Positions 1 to 7,882 of a stretch of DNA of 54,280 nucleotides are shown one piece after another; position 1 is the first letter of the stretch; each line of letters starts with the position of its first letter. Source of the DNA: Candidatus Methanoperedens sp. (lineage in GTDB: Archaea; Halobacteriota; Methanosarcinia; Methanosarcinales; Methanoperedenaceae). The DNA is taken from the NCBI GenBank assembly GCA_027460585.1, contig JAPZAP010000110.1, forward strand, positions 1-54,280. Direction: 5' to 3'. The translations under genes were made by a program, and so were the position numbers. The notes beneath the pieces were generated by a model, which ran no database searches, had not been told where the DNA came from, and was given only the letters and a program-made list of their open reading frames with translations.

Positions 1-423
1 ATACCATTGTCGCTGCAAGAAGGATATTACTACGAACCTACGGTTCTTACTGGAGTTACTCCTGAAATGAGTGTAATGAATGAAGAAGTGTTCGGACCTG
101 TCGCAGTTATTTCAGTTTTTGAAACTATGGATGAAGCCATTGCTCTTGCAAATAAAACCAGATATGGATTGGGAGCATCTGTGTGGACAAAGAACCTGGA
201 TGCCGCAATGACCATGTCCTCGCGGCTGGAGTGCGGCATGGTATGGGTAAATGAAATATGCACATTACACCCGCAATGTCCCTGGGGCGGGATCAAGCAT
301 AGCGGGATGGGGAAAGACTTATCCCGATATGGTATCAGGGAATTTGTCAGCATCAAGCATGTAAATATTAATTCAGGAACTGACAAAACAAGACCCTGGT
401 GGTTCCCGTATGGAGGAAGATAA
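1..423 (+). CDS. Aldehyde dehydrogenase, C-terminal part (cut by window edge)
   Basis: The reading frame is already open at base 1, so the start and the catalytic half lie outside the window. The remaining 140 codons match the C-terminus of the NAD(P)-dependent aldehyde dehydrogenase superfamily: an EEVFGPV motif that helps bind the nicotinamide ribose, the GLGASVWT segment, and the PWGGIKHSGMGKDLSRYG block that closes the catalytic domain and leads to the oligomerisation strand. The family oxidises aldehydes to acids. The active-site cysteine is not visible, so the substrate cannot be assigned. The gene converges on the minus-strand operon that follows, with about 60 bp between them. Confidence 0.9.
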   Translation: MPLSLQEGYYYEPTVLTGVTPEMSVMNEEVFGPVAVISVFETMDEAIALANKTRYGLGASVWTKNLDAAMTMSSRLECGMVWVNEICTLHPQCPWGGIKHSGMGKDLSRYGIREFVSIKHVNINSGTDKTRPWWFPYGGR

Positions 424-487
424 ATAAGGTCAAAGCAGGCAGCACGCAAACATTTTTTATAAAGTAATGGAATCTCCATGCAGGAAT

Positions 488-1486
488 TCATTTTCTTGCC
501 ATATATATCCCGTCAACAACCCTCTCTATCCTTACTGATATTTCCTTTCCCACAGGAATATTGCCAGCATCCACAACCGTCAATACCCTGTCTCTCGCTA
601 TCGCAAGTTTCTCGCCTTTCATCCAGCCAGGTCCTTTGACCATTACTTTTACTTTTTCATCCCTCCTGAACATCCGTGGCAGCGCCTTACACTCATGACT
701 TCCAAAATCCTCCGGCTTGAGAATCAGCTTCGTTTTGTAAATCTTTTCCCATTCACCAAGCTGCCAGTAGAATTTCTCCCAGTTCATGACCTTCGCATCG
801 GGTTTTCGTCCATTCTTGTGCGGCAGTAATTTCTGGATGCCAATTGCGGGCCATTTTTTTCCAGCCCCGATCTTGAGTGCGAATTCAATCAATTTTGGCA
901 TCTCATCATCATTAATTCCAGGAATCCAGACAGGCGCGATAAGAAGGTCGATACCAGAATTCCTGGTGATATATTCAGCATTCCTGAGAACCTTTTCAAT
1001 ATCGTAATGATCAATTCCTGCGATCTTCTTTGCAAGCTGGGGGTCAAGCGCCTCAATGGACATATTGATCCGGGAAAGCCCTGCTTCATCCAGTTTATCA
1101 ATGAGTTTTTCGTTCAATAAAAATCCATTAGTCTGCATGGAAACGGTCTTTACATGTTCATTTCCAGAAAGCCTCCCTACAAGTTCAACAAGCTGCGGAT
1201 ACATGGAAGGCTCACCCACCGTGTCGATATGCGCTTCGATATCATCGACTTCTTTATATGCGGCAGCCCATTCGAAAGCCTCTATCAGCTGCCCCAGATC
1301 AACCATATATTCTGATATACGCTGCTGTGAATAAGGGCCTGCATCGGTTGAGCAGAATATGCATGATAGTGGGCATTCGCTAATAGGCCGCACCTGCAAG
1401 ACATTCGTCCCGCGGTCGATGATACCGAATGCGATGCACCCAAAAAGAGGAATGTCGCGGATCAGGATATTGTTACATTTTGCCAT
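488..1486 (-). CDS. Archaeal radical SAM protein with C-terminal TRAM-like domain
   Basis: The 332-residue protein carries the radical SAM cluster motif CPLSCIFC near residues 38-45, which would bind a [4Fe-4S] cluster and S-adenosylmethionine. A TIM-barrel region follows (TVGEPSMYP, then MQTNGFLL, then NMSIEAL). The last 60 or so residues are rich in basic and beta-forming residues and end like a TRAM domain (GPGWMKGEKLAIARDRVLTV), a fold that often binds RNA. This agrees with the uncharacterised archaeal group COG2100. A tRNA-modifying role is an inference from the TRAM tail. It is the last gene of a four-gene minus-strand operon and overlaps the glycosylase gene by 14 bp, which suggests translational coupling. 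Confidence 0.85.
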   Translation of the reverse strand: MAKCNNILIRDIPLFGCIAFGIIDRGTNVLQVRPISECPLSCIFCSTDAGPYSQQRISEYMVDLGQLIEAFEWAAAYKEVDDIEAHIDTVGEPSMYPQLVELVGRLSGNEHVKTVSMQTNGFLLNEKLIDKLDEAGLSRINMSIEALDPQLAKKIAGIDHYDIEKVLRNAEYITRNSGIDLLIAPVWIPGINDDEMPKLIEFALKIGAGKKWPAIGIQKLLPHKNGRKPDAKVMNWEKFYWQLGEWEKIYKTKLILKPEDFGSHECKALPRMFRRDEKVKVMVKGPGWMKGEKLAIARDRVLTVVDAGNIPVGKEISVRIERVVDGIYMARK

Positions 1487-2078
1487 TTTCTACCAGTATG
1501 CATTCAGAGCATCTTTTTTTCCCGCAAAATCGCTTTCCATATTCCACGATCAAGGCATGGAATTCCTTATAGAGGGGCACATCCACTGGCAGTGATCCCT
1601 CAAAAATAGATTGTAATTTCCTGTAATTCCCATCGATCCCCATGCATTTACACATCCTTTTTGTGTAAGCGTCAATTACGAATTTGGGTTTATCGGCTGC
1701 GTATAATACGATACTATCGGCTGTTTCCTCACCAATTCCATTCAATGATAGCAGCACGTCTCTGAGTTCCTCCACGGGTTTTTCAAAAATATCAGGATTT
1801 TGATAAAAAAAAGTTGAAATATTTTTCAATCTATTTGATTTCTGCCTGAAAAACCCGGTGCATCTGACAAGCTCTTCAAGTTCCACGGTATCAACTTTTG
1901 AAAGGGGCTCTGCTTCTATCAATCCCCTTACTTTTAAGTTCTGTATCGCCTTTTCCACATTTTCCCATTTGGTCTGCTGTGTAAGGACAGCCCCGACAAT
2001 TACTTCAAAAGGCGTATCAGCAGGCCACCAGTTCTTTGGTCCGAGTTCACAAAGCAGCTTATTATAAACTTTGATCAT
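1473..2078 (-). CDS. HhH-GPD DNA glycosylase, endonuclease III / MagIII-like
   Basis: The protein of 201 residues has the endonuclease III fold: an N-terminal helix bundle with FEVIVGAVLTQQTKWENV, a helix-hairpin-helix LNGIGEETADSIVLYA around residues 113-128, and the catalytic aspartate in FVIDAYTKR. The lysine used by bifunctional AP lyases is not evident between hairpin and aspartate, which fits monofunctional 3-methyladenine glycosylases of the MagIII type. The C-terminal FCGKKRCSEC keeps only three clustered cysteines, so an intact [4Fe-4S] cluster is doubtful. The role would be excision of damaged bases. It overlaps the downstream radical SAM gene by 14 bp and the upstream reductase gene by 4 bp. 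Confidence 0.85.
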   Translation of the reverse strand: MIKVYNKLLCELGPKNWWPADTPFEVIVGAVLTQQTKWENVEKAIQNLKVRGLIEAEPLSKVDTVELEELVRCTGFFRQKSNRLKNISTFFYQNPDIFEKPVEELRDVLLSLNGIGEETADSIVLYAADKPKFVIDAYTKRMCKCMGIDGNYRKLQSIFEGSLPVDVPLYKEFHALIVEYGKRFCGKKRCSECILVENGKM

Positions 2079-2731
2079 ACGAACTTTACGCCAAGGTCAG
2101 ACAGACCATTTCGGATAGCAAGATTGATCAGGAAAGGTGTCAGTGATTCGATCATATATGAGGATGCCAGCCCTCCTCCATCAAGAGGGCGAAGGTTCTT
2201 GATCTCATGTGTTAAATCCATCACCGTTTTCTTGGCTTTGTCATCATCCCCGCAGACAACCACATCATAATCAAGGCTTAATTCTAAATTAGCTAATTTT
2301 CGTGCTGAAACATTATGGTATGATGAAATGACCTTCACGGTTTTTGGTAGAATTTCCTGGATCTCAAGTGCTGCACTTCCCTGTTTAGGAGGTGTATATT
2401 CAAACCATTTGTTCTTCTTCATGGGTACAACAAGTGAGATCACGATCTGGTCCTTAAAAAGGGGACTTAGTTTTTCTAAAAGTGATATTACACCCTGGTA
2501 GGGCACGGAAAGAACTACCACATCTGCGTCCTTAATAGCAGCTTCATTCCCGCATCCTGTAATTGTGCAACATTGTATTCCCTTATTTGAAAGTATATTT
2601 GTATAATCACAGGCAACATTGACAGCCCTTTCAATTTCACGGGAACATACAAGTATTTCGTGTTTTTCAGCCCAGCGAAGAACGAATCCTTCCCCGATGC
2701 TGCCTGTTCCCCCAAGCATTGCTATTTTCAT
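2075..2731 (-). CDS. fno: F420H2:NADP+ oxidoreductase
   Basis: The 218-residue protein starts with the dinucleotide-binding motif MLGGTGSIGEGFVLRWA and continues with CSREIERA, which reads the NADP phosphate, and VVVLSVPYQGV. The central SYHNVSA and the C-terminal DGGGLASSYMIESLTPFLINLA are typical of archaeal F420-dependent NADP reductase. The enzyme moves hydride between coenzyme F420H2 and NADP+, supplying NADPH for biosynthesis in methanogens and relatives. Its presence supports an F420-using archaeon. It overlaps aglJ by 4 bp (ATGA), and the glycosylase by 4 bp, inside one operon. The alternative symbol npdG is used for the same family. Confidence 0.9.
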   Translation of the reverse strand: MKIAMLGGTGSIGEGFVLRWAEKHEILVCSREIERAVNVACDYTNILSNKGIQCCTITGCGNEAAIKDADVVVLSVPYQGVISLLEKLSPLFKDQIVISLVVPMKKNKWFEYTPPKQGSAALEIQEILPKTVKVISSYHNVSARKLANLELSLDYDVVVCGDDDKAKKTVMDLTHEIKNLRPLDGGGLASSYMIESLTPFLINLAIRNGLSDLGVKFV

Positions 2732-3654
2732 TTTTTTTCCATTTCCTTAAGGATTTTTCGCATTACGTGCATGTTTTCCCTGTGTAGTGAGACGATCAGG
2801 TCACTAAGAACTGCGAATATGAACATCAGTATTCCAGTGACTATAAGAAGTGTTGCCAGAATGGTAAGAGGAACATGGGTAATATTTTTCAAAAACCATT
2901 CATTCAAGACGTATATGCCAACAAGTACACCGCTTACGGACAATAGCGCCCCGATAATATTAAAGTAAAAAAGAGGATTATGGGTCCGGGCAAGAAGAAA
3001 AATTGTTGAAGCGATCCTGAAGCCATCCCTGACAGGTCTCAGTTTGGTAGCCGCGCCATTTATTCTTGCAAGGTACGTAATAGGGACTTCTACGATCTTA
3101 AAATCTTTTTTCACACATTCAACCGTAATTTCGGTCTCAACTTCAAAACCTGTCCTGTTCAATTCAATTTGTTTATAAGCATTATAATTAAATGCCCTGT
3201 ATCCTGAAAGAATGTCATTTAACCATACGCTGTAGGCTAAGCCGAAAATCTTATTCAATATATTGTTCCCAAAAAGATTGAAACGGGTGAAAGCACCCTT
3301 CTCGTAATTCGCAAACCGGTTGCCGATCACATGGTCGGCTTCCCCTGAGCGGATGGGTTCAAGCATTTTTTCGATCTCTTCAGGAAGGTAGGTTCCATCA
3401 CCATCTATCATCACTACATATTTACTCGATAACAGGTGGAATGCCTGGTTGATAGCCTGTCCTTTTCCCTTTCCAGTCTGGAGAACTACTCTTGCCCCGG
3501 CATTCTGGGCTTGCGATGCCGTATCATCTGTGCTGTGACCATCGATAACAAGGATGTCAGTATACCCCATCGTTTTGAATTCACGTACTAATCCAGCTAT
3601 TGTCTTACCTTCGTTTAGCGTGGGAATCAGTATGCAGACTTCATCTTTATTCAT
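2728..3654 (-). CDS. aglJ: Dolichol-phosphate glycosyltransferase, AglJ family
   Basis: The 308 residues begin with a GT-A family 2 domain: IPTLNEGKTI, then VIDGHSTDDT, then a DGDGTY metal/nucleotide motif near residue 88. The N-terminal DVLVIDGHS-like and QTGKGKGQA segments are characteristic of archaeal AglJ. Two hydrophobic helices follow near residues 235-285. AglJ family enzymes charge dolichol phosphate with the first sugar of the S-layer N-glycan at the cytoplasmic face of the membrane. The gene is first in its operon. The promoter should lie just above base 3654, where A/T-rich sequence is seen (tatatacttaatatta near 3675-3690 on the plus strand). Other GT2 polyprenol sugar transferases are possible. 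Confidence 0.85.
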   Translation of the reverse strand: MNKDEVCILIPTLNEGKTIAGLVREFKTMGYTDILVIDGHSTDDTASQAQNAGARVVLQTGKGKGQAINQAFHLLSSKYVVMIDGDGTYLPEEIEKMLEPIRSGEADHVIGNRFANYEKGAFTRFNLFGNNILNKIFGLAYSVWLNDILSGYRAFNYNAYKQIELNRTGFEVETEITVECVKKDFKIVEVPITYLARINGAATKLRPVRDGFRIASTIFLLARTHNPLFYFNIIGALLSVSGVLVGIYVLNEWFLKNITHVPLTILATLLIVTGILMFIFAVLSDLIVSLHRENMHVMRKILKEMEKK

Positions 3655-3851
3655 TCGTGGTCTTTATTTGCCTGTATATACTTAATATTACTCTAAACCG
3701 GGGAAATAATTCCGAGACATTTTATTATCTTATGGTTTGTAAAACCATAGAATGCAGAGTCTGGAAAAAATTGGAAGGTCTCATGATTAGCGAATGAAAA
3801 TAACATGTTGTGTAAAGTTATGACTGATGGATGTATGGGAAAGCAATGTCC

Positions 3852-3933
3852 TTAGACACGGATTTCGCGGATTAACACAGATTAATGCCAATGCTATCGA
3901 AATCCGTGTGAATCTGTGTTAATCCGTGTCTAA
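3852..3933. repeat. Inverted repeat of the CGGAT / ACAGAT family
   Basis: The left arm starts ttagacacggatt (3853-3865) and contains cggattaacacagatt (3868-3883); the right arm contains aatctgtgttaatccg (3911-3926) and ends aatccgtgtctaa (3921-3933). Both pairs are exact reverse complements, so the unit can fold into a long interrupted hairpin. Its words (ACGGATT, ACACAGATT) recur in the repeats near 25192, 26520 and 45580. It is not coding. Confidence 0.8.
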
Positions 3934-4116
3934 TAAGAATAAATCCAACTATCCATGGAGCTTTTTATTATATCCTGTCATGAAATGGATTCATTAACCC
4001 AGAAAAAATTAAAAAATATCTGAAAATTTCATTTCCGACAACATTCTTCTTGTTGGTGACAGCGCGGGAATGGCCGTCCCTACAACCGGCACCGGAATAC
4101 ACAATGCGATCTGGTA

Positions 4117-4240
4117 TGAAAAAAAATAGCAACGAACACAACGAACTCTATACGAACTCACGCCGCCAGAGTTCGTTTTAGTTCGTACCAGTTCGTACCA
4201 GTTCGTTGCTTTTTTCATGTTCGTTTATGAACCAGAGTTC
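4117..4240. repeat. GTTCGT-type hairpin element, copy A
   Basis: Exact inverted arms agcaacgaac (4128-4137) and gttcgttgct (4201-4210) enclose further GAACTC units on the left and GTTCGT units on the right, giving a long imperfect hairpin. The left flank is a run of A, the right a run of T. A second copy, with similar arms and flanks, lies just upstream of herA (26683-26808). Shared right-flank words are tttat/ttata followed by gaaccagag/aaccagag. The likely nature is a dispersed palindromic repeat of the MITE type, but target duplications are not evident. Confidence 0.7.
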
Positions 4241-4582
4241 ATAGTCGACTTTGCTTGCGAGGTCGCCGGGAAAACGATAATAGCCGCGCTGGAACAAGAT
4301 GATATTGGACTGCTTTCCAATTATGAAACACGAATTTGCAGGCTGCCTGGGAAGCCGACTGGAAGGGCGCTGGGGAAAAGAACGAAAATGGATGCCTGTT
4401 TACAAAATGAGGTATGCAGGATCAATTGGCGGAATTGATGTTTTTCTCCATGTTTTTGCAATTCTCATTGTTTTTAAAACCGAGATCGTTTCGATTCTTG
4501 GTCGTGAATTGAAATGAGCCTAAAAAAATTAATATAATAAGTTTATACGCAGTAATACGAGTTGGATTGTCTCTAAGACAGG

Positions 4583-4593
4583 TTATAAATACT
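4583..4593 (+). promoter_or_regulatory. TATA box for the DGQHR gene
   Basis: The sequence ttataaatact lies 20-30 bases before the ATG at 4613. Archaeal TATA boxes centre about 25 bases before the transcript start, so the mRNA would begin at or very near the start codon and may be leaderless. No Shine-Dalgarno sequence is seen before the ATG, in keeping with this. Confidence 0.6.
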
Positions 4594-4612
4594 TAAAACT
4601 AATAATACGATT

Positions 4613-5743
4613 ATGACAAAGAAAATTAGAAGACCTGCTGCTCTCGTTAAACAAGGTACTTTGACACTTTATACAACATCGTTAAAAGTTTCCGAGTTGC
4701 TGATTCCAGACTTTTATAGCATAGAGAGACTTGATCCGGAAAACCCAAATGACAAGGGTTATCAAAGATTGTTAAGCACAGCAAGAGCAAAAAAACTTGC
4801 GGCCTATATTGTTGATGGATTAGACAAAAAGGATGCTTTTTTGCCAACAAGTATTCTCATTGCAACGCACAAAAACATTGAATTTAACTCGACTAATAAC
4901 ACCATTGAAATTGACATTGATGAAATTGGACCTTTTAGTATTGTTGATGGACAGCATCGTGTTGAAGGTTTAAAAATGGCCGCTGAGAAAGACAATAGAG
5001 TTTTAGATTTTGAAGTTCCAGTAAACATAGCAATCAACCTTTCTAACATAGCACAGATGACTCACTTCTTAATTGTGAATACAACACAGAAGAGTGTTGA
5101 GAAGGGTGTTGAGCAAAGAATTTATGCGAGATTAACAGGATTATTAAAAGTTGAAGATATTCCAAAATTACCAAAATGGATATTAAAATACGTCCAAAAA
5201 GGGGAAGATCAAAAAGCCTTACAATATGTTGACTATTTAAACTCAGAAAAAGAAGGTCCTTGGTTCAACAAAATTGAAATGGCAAATGAGGTCAATAAAG
5301 AGTCAAGTGTTAAACAAAAGAGTTTTGTAAAAGCAATTAAAGATTATGTTTTAGTCGCAAACAATCCAATATACACTCTTTATGATGAGGATGTGCAACA
5401 TAAAATTTTCTTAAACTACTGGAAAGCTATTTCAAATATCATAAGCACTGATGAGGAAACAGTATTATTGAAAACAAATGGAATTGAGCTATTCTGTAGG
5501 TTCTGTGTTCCATTTTTCAACAAAGTGGAAAATATGGCTGACTACAAAGTTTCAACAATGCAAACATTGTTACAAGAAATCTTTGACAATGTTGAAGGCG
5601 ATGGTGCAATAGGTATCGGGCATACAGAATTTTGGAAAGTAAGCAGTACGGCAAGTGGTTTAAATTCTGGGGCAATTGGCAAGATTAATACTGAAATGGT
5701 GAAAGCACTTCTCAAATCAGGTAAAAAAGAAATTAAGTTATGA
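4613..5743 (+). CDS. DGQHR-domain protein (DndB-related)
   Basis: The 376-residue protein contains the diagnostic motif VDGQHRVEGL at about residues 111-120, preceded by a ParB/DUF262-like region (KGYQRLLSTARAKKLAAYI). This defines the DGQHR family, whose best-known member DndB regulates DNA phosphorothioation; many others sit in defence or mobile islands with unknown roles. No dndCDE genes are nearby. Composition is much more A/T-rich than the flanking aglJ and hdrA operons, which suggests transfer. It overlaps the next gene by 4 bp (ATGA), so the two are probably co-translated. Function beyond nucleic-acid transactions is not assignable. Confidence 0.8.
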   Translation: MTKKIRRPAALVKQGTLTLYTTSLKVSELLIPDFYSIERLDPENPNDKGYQRLLSTARAKKLAAYIVDGLDKKDAFLPTSILIATHKNIEFNSTNNTIEIDIDEIGPFSIVDGQHRVEGLKMAAEKDNRVLDFEVPVNIAINLSNIAQMTHFLIVNTTQKSVEKGVEQRIYARLTGLLKVEDIPKLPKWILKYVQKGEDQKALQYVDYLNSEKEGPWFNKIEMANEVNKESSVKQKSFVKAIKDYVLVANNPIYTLYDEDVQHKIFLNYWKAISNIISTDEETVLLKTNGIELFCRFCVPFFNKVENMADYKVSTMQTLLQEIFDNVEGDGAIGIGHTEFWKVSSTASGLNSGAIGKINTEMVKALLKSGKKEIKL

Positions 5744-6081
5744 AACTTGAAGAACTTATTCCCCTACCTAAAGACAAAGTGCATTTTAAACTTGCATCTT
5801 TTAAATTTGTGCCTAAAGAAACAGGTTGTTATGTTCTCACGAGTTTTGAGAATGACATTCTTTACATTGGACTTTCAGAAAACCTGAACTATAGATTTAA
5901 ACAGCATATTGACAATCCAGAAAAAACAAATCCAACCAAGGAGGGAAAGGCGGTTTGGTTTCATTTCTCAACTTACGACTTTAAGGATTTAACTAGCATT
6001 GAAAGGACTTGGATACATCAATTTGCTGCAATGCATGGACGACTTCCAATATTGAACAAGGTAAATTCACCTTTAATCTGA
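5740..6081 (+). CDS. GIY-YIG domain protein
   Basis: This 113-residue protein is almost only a GIY-YIG nuclease domain. Residues 29-34 (GCYVLT) replace GIY and residues 42-46 (YIGLS) give YIG; the helix has NLNYRFKQH with arginine 52 and histidine 56; the metal-binding glutamate is probably E88 in SIERTW, and a late asparagine is in ILNKVN. All expected catalytic positions seem present. It is coupled to the DGQHR gene by a 4-bp overlap. The pair could act as DNA recogniser plus nuclease, which is inference. Standalone GIY-YIG proteins also occur as homing or repair nucleases. Confidence 0.8.
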   Translation: MKLEELIPLPKDKVHFKLASFKFVPKETGCYVLTSFENDILYIGLSENLNYRFKQHIDNPEKTNPTKEGKAVWFHFSTYDFKDLTSIERTWIHQFAAMHGRLPILNKVNSPLI

Positions 6082-6193
6082 CAGAATAAACGACATGGTT
6101 TCAAGAATATATTCGTCCATGAGCTCGAATTGAAATCCGAAAGCCATCTATCGAATGCTCATGGGTTAAATATTATATACTCTTGATAAAATT

Positions 6194-6619
6194 TCATTTC
6201 ATATGTGATATTTCTATAATTTTTATTGCTATTTTTTCATGAAGAGGACGAACCGCCCATCTGAAAAAAGGAGGAAGATGATTTAATCTACCCTTAATCT
6301 CTGAAACTTTTATGGCTTTTTCTGGTTCGATATCTGGATTTATTTGCCAATTGAATTTAAGTGGAATGAAATATTCTTCATTTTTGTCTCCTGCAAAATC
6401 CTTTATCTTATAAGAATCAATTGCTTTCCCAAAAGCTATAACACCTACACGATTATGATATAAGAAAACTGTATCCCCTTTATTAATTTTTATAATCTCC
6501 TCTTTTCTATCGTAATAGGCAGCAGCTTTCTTTTCTTGCAACATTTCTTTATAACTGTTTGGCCTATAAGTTCGATTAGTATTTACGGAGAAATATTTTT
6601 CAGCCATAGGTAATTTCAA
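6194..6619 (-). CDS. Small protein, possibly EVE/PUA-like
   Basis: The protein of 141 residues is basic and beta-rich. INKGDTVFLYHNRVGVIAFG (about residues 45-64) is the kind of strand pair found in EVE and ASCH domains, which bind modified bases in DNA or RNA, and the N-terminal KYFSVNTN is also EVE-like. This assignment is by eye only. It lies convergent to the DGQHR/GIY-YIG pair, shares its A/T-rich composition, and may belong to the same island. There is no clear partner on its own strand. Confidence 0.5.
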   Translation of the reverse strand: MKLPMAEKYFSVNTNRTYRPNSYKEMLQEKKAAAYYDRKEEIIKINKGDTVFLYHNRVGVIAFGKAIDSYKIKDFAGDKNEEYFIPLKFNWQINPDIEPEKAIKVSEIKGRLNHLPPFFRWAVRPLHEKIAIKIIEISHMK

Positions 6620-7095
6620 TGCCTTTTCAGAGCTTTAATTTATCCTTAATCTTAACATTAGTCGAGACGACGGAATGATCTTTGAGAGCGTCACAACGAA
6701 GAACGACCCGAAAAAAAGGTTATATGGGGACGTTGTTGAGTTGTTCTACTGTTAATAATTAACAAACACGCCGGACGACGCAAGCGTTTCGCACTTCGCC
6801 GCTAAACGGACGAACGCCTTTCGTATAAGCCATGAGCACGGGAAACGAACGGGTAGTCCGAGCATAAGCACTGATAACGAATGAAGATTGCCCCGTAAGT
6901 TGTGCCTTCGCAGACTTCATTATATTTTCAAGATTTTTTTTCCGTGTCCTTCTTCCCCGCCCCGTTTTTCTCATTCTCAACCTTCTTCTGTAATTCGATG
7001 AAATTACAGTGTAGGCACCCGATATCCCAGGGACGCTTTCCTTTGTTGATTATCTTGAGGTTATCTTTATAATCAAATAAATCAACTAAATAACT
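6620..7095. other. Intergenic island with a G/C-rich core, no convincing gene
   Basis: About 475 bp without a supported gene. Bases roughly 6750-6900 are strikingly richer in CG dinucleotides (acgccggacgacgc and similar) than the A/T-rich genes on both sides. Short inverted words acaacg (6693-6698) and cgttgt (6731-6736) bracket the start of this segment. Frames on the minus strand here are low-complexity and arginine-rich and look spurious. A promoter for the toxin pair may lie in the A/T-rich run 7050-7095. Confidence 0.5.
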
Positions 7096-7305
7096 ATGAG
7101 AAACAAGAAACACACTGATGAAAAATCAGATCTTCATGAAATCGCAGCCGTGCAATTAAAAAATAAGGATCTGGTAGAACTTTCACAGAAAGCCAAAGAA
7201 AAAAGTATGCTATTATTGGAGGAACAGGGAATATCTACAATAGCATTGGCATTATCCAGAACTTTAGTCGATTTTGTTGCGCATCCTGAGAAAATAAAGG
7301 CGTGA
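7096..7305 (+). CDS. Probable antitoxin of the PIN toxin pair
   Basis: This 69-residue protein directly precedes a PIN-domain gene with only 4 bp between them, the usual antitoxin-toxin order. It is charged and helical (ELSQKAKEKSMLLLEEQG) with a C-terminal hydrophobic helix, but it lacks a clear ribbon-helix-helix or AbrB motif, so the antitoxin role rests on context. It would bind and neutralise the nuclease and probably repress the operon. Confidence 0.6.
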   Translation: MRNKKHTDEKSDLHEIAAVQLKNKDLVELSQKAKEKSMLLLEEQGISTIALALSRTLVDFVAHPEKIKA

Positions 7306-7309
7306 TCCG

Positions 7310-7741
7310 GTGCGGATATATCTGGATACTTCAATACTTGTAGAGTTATGTTTTGGTATGAAATTAGAGCCAAATAGATATAAATCTGTAAAGGCTCTAT
7401 TTGATAAAATAAATTCAGATAAGATCACTGGAGTTGTATCTTTTTATTCTCTTCATGAATTATTCATATTCGCACGTGAAAATTTTTCTTCGGATATATC
7501 AAGATACATCGGTAAAACTGCTCTTGAAGAAATACTGAAGAATAGGGTTGAAATAATTCCTCTTCTTAACAGAGAGGACAGGATTCGTTATTCCAATAGT
7601 ATAAAGTTGAATGATGCTTCGGATATACCGCATGCAATATTAGCAATTATTGAAAAATGTGACTGCATTGTGACTTATGATTCACATTTTGACGATATAA
7701 ATATGATAATTAAAATATTCCGGCCAGAAGAATTGCTATAA
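7310..7741 (+). CDS. PIN-domain ribonuclease toxin, VapC-like
   Basis: The start is GTG, just after the antitoxin stop. The 143 residues have PIN hallmarks: MRIYLDTSILVEL with aspartate 6, a central glutamate in SLHELFIF, and the acidic segment NDASDIPHAILAI followed by CIVTYDSHFDDI, which supply the metal-binding quartet. VapC toxins cut tRNA or rRNA. The sequence is not the shortest VapC type but keeps all catalytic acids and looks intact. Confidence 0.8.
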   Translation: MRIYLDTSILVELCFGMKLEPNRYKSVKALFDKINSDKITGVVSFYSLHELFIFARENFSSDISRYIGKTALEEILKNRVEIIPLLNREDRIRYSNSIKLNDASDIPHAILAIIEKCDCIVTYDSHFDDINMIIKIFRPEELL

Positions 7742-7840
7742 ATTAACGAGTGCATTTTCTCAGAGCATGGAATCCTTAAAATTGAAGGGATAAAGACGGA
7801 TGAATAATATAAACAACATAATGTATATATCATAACCAAA

Positions 7841-7852
7841 ACCTATATATCA
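7841..7852 (+). promoter_or_regulatory. TATA box upstream of hdrA
   Basis: The stretch acctatatatca lies 31-42 bases before the hdrA ATG at 7883. A second A/T-rich box (atgtatatat) lies 20 bases further up. A Shine-Dalgarno-like ggag sits at about 7872-7875, close to the ATG, so a short leader with a ribosome site is likely. Confidence 0.5.
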
Positions 7853-7882
7853 CGAATAACCATTAAGAATTTGGAGAACTGA

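Larger units (their letters stand above)
3655..4612. other. 958-bp accessory spacer with two inverted-repeat elements, no convincing gene
   Basis: This stretch lies between the aglJ operon and the DGQHR gene. It contains an inverted repeat near 3852-3933 and a larger GTTCGT-type element near 4117-4240. Two overlapping plus-strand frames (about 4217-4438 and 4299-4517) have starts but no recognisable domain; they overlap each other in different frames and begin inside the repeat. They may be decayed coding sequence. The right end is A/T-rich and carries the promoter of the next gene. Confidence 0.6.

Noticed and set aside
4217-4517. Two overlapping plus-strand frames of about 72 codons
   Set aside because: They overlap each other in different frames, start inside a hairpin repeat and show no domain; real coding is not supported.
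6693-6736. Integron attC-like site (acaacg...cgttgt)
   Set aside because: The inverted words are short and the required core consensus (GTTRRRY) is not met; no integrase is present.
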